Source: Deltaproteobacteria bacterium (lineage in GTDB: Bacteria > Desulfobacterota_B > Binatia > UBA9968). From it: a DNA stretch of 11,851 nt. The notes under the pieces were generated by a model, which was given only the letters and a program-made list of their open reading frames with translations, was not told the origin of the DNA and ran no database searches. Within the stretch, counting starts at the first letter, position 1. Each line of letters opens with the position of its first letter. Both the position numbers and the translations under genes were made by a program. This document shows, in pieces, positions 7,279-11,851 of this stretch. The DNA is taken from assembly GCA_030620935.1 (NCBI GenBank), contig JAUXIP010000027.1:1-11851 (forward strand), in the 5' to 3' direction.

Positions 7279-7881
7279 ATGAATTTTATCCCGATCGTTG
7301 TTGAGCAAACAGGAAGGGGAGAGCGCGCGTATGACATCTATTCCCGCTTGCTCAAGGACAGGATCGTTTTCCTGGGAACGGTGGTGACCGACGATGTAGC
7401 GAATGTGATCACCGCTCAGCTCCTTTTTTTGGAGTCCGAAGATCCCGAGCGAGATGTTTACTTCTACATCAATACGCCGGGAGGGTCGGTGACTGCGGGG
7501 CTTGCCATTTATGACACGATGCAGTACGTGAAACCCCAGATCTCGACGGTGTGTGTCGGACAAGCGGCCAGCATGGGGGCAGTCCTGCTCGCAGCGGGGA
7601 CGAAGGGGAAACGGTACGCCCTTCCCCATTCGCGGATTATGATCCATCAGCCCTTGGGCGGTTTTCAGGGAACGGCGACCGATGTGGAAATTCAGGCCCG
7701 GGAAATTTTGCGCATGCGAGAGGAACTCAATGGTATCCTGATGAAACATACCGGGCAAAGTTTAAAGAAGATTGAGAAGGACACGGACCGGGACCTTTTT
7801 ATGACGGGAACGCAGGCTCTGGAGTATGGTTTGGTCGATGAAGTGATCGCGCGTCGGCCGGAGAATAACCCTAAGAAGTGA
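7279..7881 (+). CDS. clpP: ATP-dependent Clp protease proteolytic subunit ClpP
   Basis: ClpP is the serine peptidase that forms a double-heptamer chamber and degrades proteins fed in by ClpX. This copy has 200 residues, the standard size. The catalytic triad is complete: Ser98 in GQAASMGA, His123 in MIHQP and Asp172. The start [19 protein letters not shown] is the typical ClpP N-terminus, including the YDIYSRLL segment. The reading frame stays open upstream to about 7072, but that part overlaps tig and lacks ClpP similarity, so the ATG at 7279 is the start. A GGAAAGG stretch lies about 12 bases upstream, a rather long spacing. clpX follows after 12 bases, which fits co-expression of peptidase and unfoldase. 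Confidence 0.97.
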   Translation: MNFIPIVVEQTGRGERAYDIYSRLLKDRIVFLGTVVTDDVANVITAQLLFLESEDPERDVYFYINTPGGSVTAGLAIYDTMQYVKPQISTVCVGQAASMGAVLLAAGTKGKRYALPHSRIMIHQPLGGFQGTATDVEIQAREILRMREELNGILMKHTGQSLKKIEKDTDRDLFMTGTQALEYGLVDEVIARRPENNPKK

Positions 7882-7893
7882 AGCGGGGGTTTT

Positions 7894-9147
7894 ATGCCAA
7901 AACACAGCGACGAGCGTTCAGGCAATCTCGTTTGCTCTTTTTGTGGAAAGAGTCAGGATGAGGTTCGAAAGCTCATTGCAGGCCCGACGGTCTATATTTG
8001 CGATGAATGCATCGATCTTTGCAACGATATCATAGCCGAGGAAGTCGATCACGAAGAGGCCTTGGCCTCATCTTCCAGTGTCCCAAAGCCGGCAGAAATT
8101 AGACGGGTCTTGGACCAGTATGTTATTGGCCAGGATCGGGCGAAAAAGATTTTGTCGGTTGCGGTTCATAACCATTACAAACGAATCGATAGCCAGATGA
8201 TGACGGGCGATGTGGAGTTGCAGAAAAGCAACATTCTTCTGCTTGGCCCGACAGGTTCGGGAAAGACGCTCCTGGCCCAGACGCTCGCGCGGCTTCTCCA
8301 AGTTCCCTTTACGATTGCCGATGCGACGAGTTTAACGGAGGCAGGCTACGTGGGAGAGGATGTAGAGAATATTATTCTCAATCTTCTCCAGGCGGCGGAC
8401 TACGATGTGGAAAAGGCCCAAAGAGGAATTGTGTATATCGACGAGATCGACAAGATCTCGCGCAAGTCGGACAACCCCTCCATCACGAGGGATGTCTCCG
8501 GCGAGGGGGTTCAGCAGGCCCTCCTGAAGATTATAGAAGGCACGATGGCCAGCGTGCCGCCGAAGGGAGGAAGGAAGCATCCGCAGCAGGAATTTCTCCA
8601 AGTGGATACGTCGAACATTTTGTTCCTCTGTGGCGGCGCCTTTGTGGGGCTGGAAGACATCATTCGTAAGCGGACCGGACGCAAACAGATGGGTTTTGGG
8701 GGAGAGATCGAAGAACGGGACAATGGGAGAGCCACCGAATTGTTGCACGAGGTGCAACCGGAAGATCTGCTGAAATTCGGCCTCATCCCGGAGTTTATCG
8801 GCCGGCTGCCCGTCCTCGCAACGCTGGACGAATTGAATGAGAGTGCTTTGGTGCGTATATTGAAGGAGCCTAAAAACGCGCTGTCCAAGCAGTATTCTAA
8901 GCTCTTCGAAATGGAAAGCGTCTACCTGAAATTTACCGAAGAAGCGCTTCGGGGCATTGCTAAAGAGGCTATGAAAAGGAAATCCGGAGCGCGGGGTCTT
9001 AGGGCGATCATGGAGAATATTATGCTGGACGTGATGTATGAAATGCCCTCCCAGCCCAACATTAAGGAGGTTATCATCTCTGAGGAGGTGGTGGCTCGTA
9101 ATGAACCCCCGATTGTGGTTTACGCCAAAGCCGCAGAGAGCGCCTAG
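7894..9147 (+). CDS. clpX: ClpX, ATPase/unfoldase subunit of the ClpXP protease
   Basis: ClpX is a hexameric AAA+ unfoldase that recognises tagged substrates and threads them into ClpP. The 417-residue protein starts with a zinc-binding domain using Cys14, Cys17, Cys36 and Cys39. Walker A GPTGSGKT is at 118-125, pore-1 loop GYVG at 151-154, Walker B with Asp183-Glu184 in VYIDEIDK and pore-2 loop RKH near 227-229. MGFG at 266-269 is the ClpP-docking loop (IGF type), which shows it can pair with the adjacent ClpP. Sensor 2 is in SGARGLR at 364-370. A GGGGG ribosome-binding stretch lies four bases before the ATG. lon starts 12 bases after the stop. Confidence 0.98.
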   Translation: MPKHSDERSGNLVCSFCGKSQDEVRKLIAGPTVYICDECIDLCNDIIAEEVDHEEALASSSSVPKPAEIRRVLDQYVIGQDRAKKILSVAVHNHYKRIDSQMMTGDVELQKSNILLLGPTGSGKTLLAQTLARLLQVPFTIADATSLTEAGYVGEDVENIILNLLQAADYDVEKAQRGIVYIDEIDKISRKSDNPSITRDVSGEGVQQALLKIIEGTMASVPPKGGRKHPQQEFLQVDTSNILFLCGGAFVGLEDIIRKRTGRKQMGFGGEIEERDNGRATELLHEVQPEDLLKFGLIPEFIGRLPVLATLDELNESALVRILKEPKNALSKQYSKLFEMESVYLKFTEEALRGIAKEAMKRKSGARGLRAIMENIMLDVMYEMPSQPNIKEVIISEEVVARNEPPIVVYAKAAESA

Positions 9148-9159
9148 AGAGGGAGGTTT

Positions 9160-11622
9160 ATGCTGTTTCGGAACGACAAGAAGGACGATAAAGAAATAGG
9201 TGGTTTGGTCAAGGCCCCCCTCCTGCCGCTCAGGGACATTATTGTTTTCCCTCATATGGTCGTGCCTCTCTTTGTAGGTCGGCAGCGGTCGATCAAAGCC
9301 CTGGAGGAAGCCACTCAGAAACAGGGGTTGATATTTCTCTCGTCTCAAAAGGACCCCAAGACCAACGAGCCGGTTGAGGACGACATCTATCGCATCGGAA
9401 CCCTCGGAACCGTCGTCCAGATGTTAAAGCTCCCCGATGGAACCGTTAAGGTTCTTATCGAAGGCAAAAAGCGGGGCAGAGCGGCACGCTTCTTGAGCCA
9501 TCCGGATTTCTTCCTGGTGGAGGTGGAAGAGATTGGAGAGACGGGGGAAAAGACCACGGAAGTGGAAGCCCTCATCCGGGAGATCCATACCACGTTTGAG
9601 AATTATGTGAAGTTGAAGAAAAAGATACCTCCGGAGATGGTCATGTCCGTTTCCTCGATGGAGGATCCTGGCCGGTTGGCCGATACCATTATTGCCCATC
9701 TCGGCATCAAGTTGGAAGATCGGCAGAATCTTTTGGAGACCTTTAATGAGGCGGAGCGGCTGGAAAAGGTGTTAGGCCATATGCGCGCCGAAATTGAGAT
9801 CCTGGAAGTGGAACGTCGCATCCGCTCGCGTGTCAAGCGACAGATGGAGCGCTCGCAAAAAGAGTACTATTTAAATGAGCAGATGCGCGCCATCCAAAAG
9901 GAACTCGGCGATAAGGATGAATTCAAGAACGAAATTCAGGAGATCGAAGAGAAAATCAAGCAGAAGAAATTTTCAGCCGAGGCCAGGGATAAGGTTGAAA
10001 AGGAACTTAAGAAGCTCAAGATGATGTCTCCCATGTCCGCTGAGGCAACCGTAGTCAGGAACTACATGGATTGGATCCTGAGCCTGCCGTGGAATGAATT
10101 CACCGACGACAAGCTGGATATCAGAGATGCGGAAAAAGTGCTGGAGGAAGACCATTACGGCTTGGGAAAAGTGAAGCAGCGGATCTTGGAATATTTAGCC
10201 GTGCAAAGCCTCGTGGGAACAATGAAAGGTCCCATTCTCTGCCTCGTGGGACCGCCCGGCGTGGGCAAGACCTCATTGGGGCGCTCCATAGCTCGGGCTA
10301 CAGGCAGGAAGTTTGTGCGCGTTTCTTTAGGCGGGGTGCGGGACGAAGCGGAAATCCGGGGTCATCGCCGCACTTATATCGGCGCCCTTCCGGGAAAAAT
10401 CGTTCAATCTATGAAAAAGGCGGGCTCCAGCAATCCGGTCTTTCTGATGGATGAGGTGGACAAAATGTCCACGGACTTCCGGGGGGACCCTTCCTCTGCG
10501 CTCCTCGAAGTACTGGATCCGGAGCAGAATTTTGCCTTCAACGATCATTACCTGGATTTGGATTATGATCTCTCTAAAGTCATGTTTATCACGACGGCGA
10601 ATACCTTGGACCGAATTCCCCGTCCGCTCCAAGACCGGATGGAGATCATACGGATCGCAGGTTATACGGAGTTGGAAAAACTGAATATCGCTAAAAAGTA
10701 TCTGGTGGGAAAGCAGATAAAAGCCAACGGCCTCAGCGAAAAAAATGTCCGTTTTGGAGATAGCGCTATCCTCGGGTTGATCCGCCATTACACCAAAGAG
10801 GCAGGGGTGAGAAATCTGGATCGTGAATTGGCTTCGATCTGCCGCAAGGTGGCCGTAGAGGTGATTAAAAAAGACCGCAATGCCAAGATCAACGTCGGGG
10901 GAAAGAGCTTGCATAGGTACCTGGGCTCGCCGAAATACCGATACGGCAAAGCCGAAGCAGAGCACAAGATCGGCGTCACCACGGGATTGGCCTGGACCGA
11001 ATTAGGCGGCGAATTGTTGTCTACGGAAGTGACGATAATGCCCGGCAAGGGGCAACTCATCATAACCGGCAAGTTGGGCGATGTCATGCAGGAGTCCGCC
11101 CAGGCGGCTATGAGCTATGTGCGCTCGCGCGATATGGCGCTGGGATTGGCGAAGGACTTTTACCAGAAGATCGACGTCCACATCCATGTGCCCGAGGGCG
11201 CTATTCCCAAGGACGGCCCATCCGCCGGCATCACGATGGCAACCTCGTTGGTCTCCGCTCTCATTCGCATGCCTGTACGTCATGACCTTGCGATGACGGG
11301 CGAGATCACGTTGAGAGGAAGGATTCTTCCCATCGGCGGGTTGAAGGAGAAAGTCTTGGCTGCTCATCGAGGCGGGGTCAAGACTGTGCTGATACCCGAA
11401 GAGAACGAGAAAGATATCGAAGATATCCCGTCCACGATCTTGAAAACGGTCGATCTCATTCCGGTCTCCCATATGGACCAGGTTTTGAAGAAGGCCCTGA
11501 TACTGGAAGACCCGGAGAACTTTTTGAAAGCCAAGCAGGAATCTATTGAAGGCGTAGAGGAAACCTCCGGCTTTGAGAAAAAGGAGGAGGAAAGCTCCGG
11601 GGCGGATATTCTGCCGCACTAG
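9160..11622 (+). CDS. lon: Lon ATP-dependent serine protease
   Basis: Lon degrades misfolded and short-lived regulatory proteins in the cytoplasm. The 820-residue protein has the full LonA layout: N-terminal substrate-binding domain from about 18 to 220 (starting [12 protein letters not shown]), a long helical coiled-coil stretch at about 220-300, AAA+ module with Walker A GPPGVGKT at 364-371 and Walker B MDEVDK with Asp431-Glu432, then the protease domain with catalytic Ser688 in KDGPSAG and Lys731 in GGLKEK. The Ser-Lys spacing of 43 equals that of E. coli Lon. It is about 35 residues longer than the E. coli enzyme, with a hydrophilic, Glu/Ser-rich tail after residue 785. The ribosome-binding site GGGAGG lies just before the ATG. 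It closes the tig-clpP-clpX-lon cluster. Confidence 0.98.
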   Translation: MLFRNDKKDDKEIGGLVKAPLLPLRDIIVFPHMVVPLFVGRQRSIKALEEATQKQGLIFLSSQKDPKTNEPVEDDIYRIGTLGTVVQMLKLPDGTVKVLIEGKKRGRAARFLSHPDFFLVEVEEIGETGEKTTEVEALIREIHTTFENYVKLKKKIPPEMVMSVSSMEDPGRLADTIIAHLGIKLEDRQNLLETFNEAERLEKVLGHMRAEIEILEVERRIRSRVKRQMERSQKEYYLNEQMRAIQKELGDKDEFKNEIQEIEEKIKQKKFSAEARDKVEKELKKLKMMSPMSAEATVVRNYMDWILSLPWNEFTDDKLDIRDAEKVLEEDHYGLGKVKQRILEYLAVQSLVGTMKGPILCLVGPPGVGKTSLGRSIARATGRKFVRVSLGGVRDEAEIRGHRRTYIGALPGKIVQSMKKAGSSNPVFLMDEVDKMSTDFRGDPSSALLEVLDPEQNFAFNDHYLDLDYDLSKVMFITTANTLDRIPRPLQDRMEIIRIAGYTELEKLNIAKKYLVGKQIKANGLSEKNVRFGDSAILGLIRHYTKEAGVRNLDRELASICRKVAVEVIKKDRNAKINVGGKSLHRYLGSPKYRYGKAEAEHKIGVTTGLAWTELGGELLSTEVTIMPGKGQLIITGKLGDVMQESAQAAMSYVRSRDMALGLAKDFYQKIDVHIHVPEGAIPKDGPSAGITMATSLVSALIRMPVRHDLAMTGEITLRGRILPIGGLKEKVLAAHRGGVKTVLIPEENEKDIEDIPSTILKTVDLIPVSHMDQVLKKALILEDPENFLKAKQESIEGVEETSGFEKKEEESSGADILPH

Positions 11623-11654
11623 AGAGTCCCTGATTCGAGCCGACGCTCGGCGGA

Positions 11655-11684
11655 TTGACACCCGAGCTATCCTACTGTTATAAG
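11655..11684 (+). promoter_or_regulatory. Strong predicted sigma-70 promoter for the HU-type gene
   Basis: A perfect -35 TTGACA (11655-11660) is followed after 18 bases by TATAAG (11679-11684), preceded by TGT as an extended -10. Transcription would start near 11691, giving a leader of about 40 bases that contains a small hairpin (CTGCC 11696-11700 with GGCAG 11710-11714) just before the ribosome-binding site. A separate promoter between lon and the HU gene fits the high level at which HU is usually made. Confidence 0.65.
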
Positions 11685-11729
11685 AATCCAATATTCTGCC
11701 GTTACGTTTGGCAGCAGAAGGGGTGGGCA

Positions 11730-11851
11730 ATGACAAAGGCGGACTTAATTGATGCGGTAGTAAAACGGACGGAGCTTCCTCGACAGAGGGCAGAAGAGAT
11801 CGTGAATGGTCTCTTGGATGATATCATCGGTGCTTTAAAGAACGGAGATAA
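11730..11851 (+). CDS. HU/IHF-family DNA-binding protein (5' part only)
   Basis: Forty codons are present before the window ends. MTKADLIDAVVKR, then RAEEIVNGLLDDIIGALKNGD, is the helix-turn-helix dimerisation part of HU/IHF proteins, which are about 90 residues long; the DNA-binding arms lie beyond the window. HU bends and compacts DNA as a dimer in the nucleoid. An AAGGGG ribosome-binding site precedes the ATG. The lon-to-HU order is the same as lon-hupB in E. coli. With only the N-terminal half visible I cannot separate HU from an IHF-like paralogue. Confidence 0.92.
   Translation, partial: MTKADLIDAVVKRTELPRQRAEEIVNGLLDDIIGALKNGD

Noticed and set aside
8332..9348. A 338-codon open frame on the minus strand opposite clpX and the start of lon.
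   Set aside because: It lies fully antisense to two well-supported genes, has no recognisable domain, and is the expected shadow of their codon bias. The same holds for 11002-11736 and 10327-10965 opposite lon, and 1602-2231 opposite fadN/fadA.
11639..11651. Hairpin GCCGA-CGC-TCGGC after the lon stop as a terminator.
   Set aside because: Only five pairs and no following T-run; it abuts the -35 of the HU promoter. I cannot call a terminator.

Overview
The window looks like bacterial chromosome of moderate G+C content. The block tRNA-Leu, tig, clpP, clpX, lon, HU gene is a conserved arrangement in Proteobacteria and is especially common in Desulfobacterota/Deltaproteobacteria-like and related environmental lineages. 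Beside it lies a beta-oxidation operon whose FadN-type enzyme carries its dehydrogenase domain first. I lean to an uncultured Desulfobacterota- or Binatota-like bacterium. This is inference from gene order and protein style, not a computed placement.

Left half, minus strand (5286 down to the window edge): three genes transcribed leftward with two 4-base ATGA overlaps. The first is an unusual 771-residue protein joining a PlsB/PlsC-like acyltransferase to a C-terminal alpha/beta hydrolase. The second is a thiolase (FadA type). The third is a bifunctional 3-hydroxyacyl-CoA dehydrogenase/enoyl-CoA hydratase (FadN type) whose 3' end runs off the window. Together they give the last three reactions of the beta-oxidation spiral plus an enzyme that probably moves or releases acyl groups.

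Middle (5287-5723): a 437-base divergent intergenic region. It holds a good minus-strand promoter for the fatty-acid operon, surrounded by three copies of a CCCTTWAAGA box that look like operator sites. It also holds a plus-strand tRNA-type promoter and the isolated 3' end of a second tRNA lying 11 bases before an intact tRNA-Leu(UAG). That fragment could be an attachment-site scar or a decayed tRNA.

Right half, plus strand (5724-11851): tRNA-Leu, then trigger factor, ClpP, ClpX and Lon in a tight operon (gaps of 31, 12 and 12 bases), then the start of an HU/IHF-type DNA-binding protein with its own strong extended -10 promoter. These genes work together in protein quality control: trigger factor folds nascent chains, ClpXP and Lon degrade damaged or regulated proteins. 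All key catalytic residues are present.

No mobile-element gene, CRISPR array or defence system is visible. The most unusual items are the acyltransferase-hydrolase fusion, the repeated operator-like boxes and the orphan tRNA 3' end.
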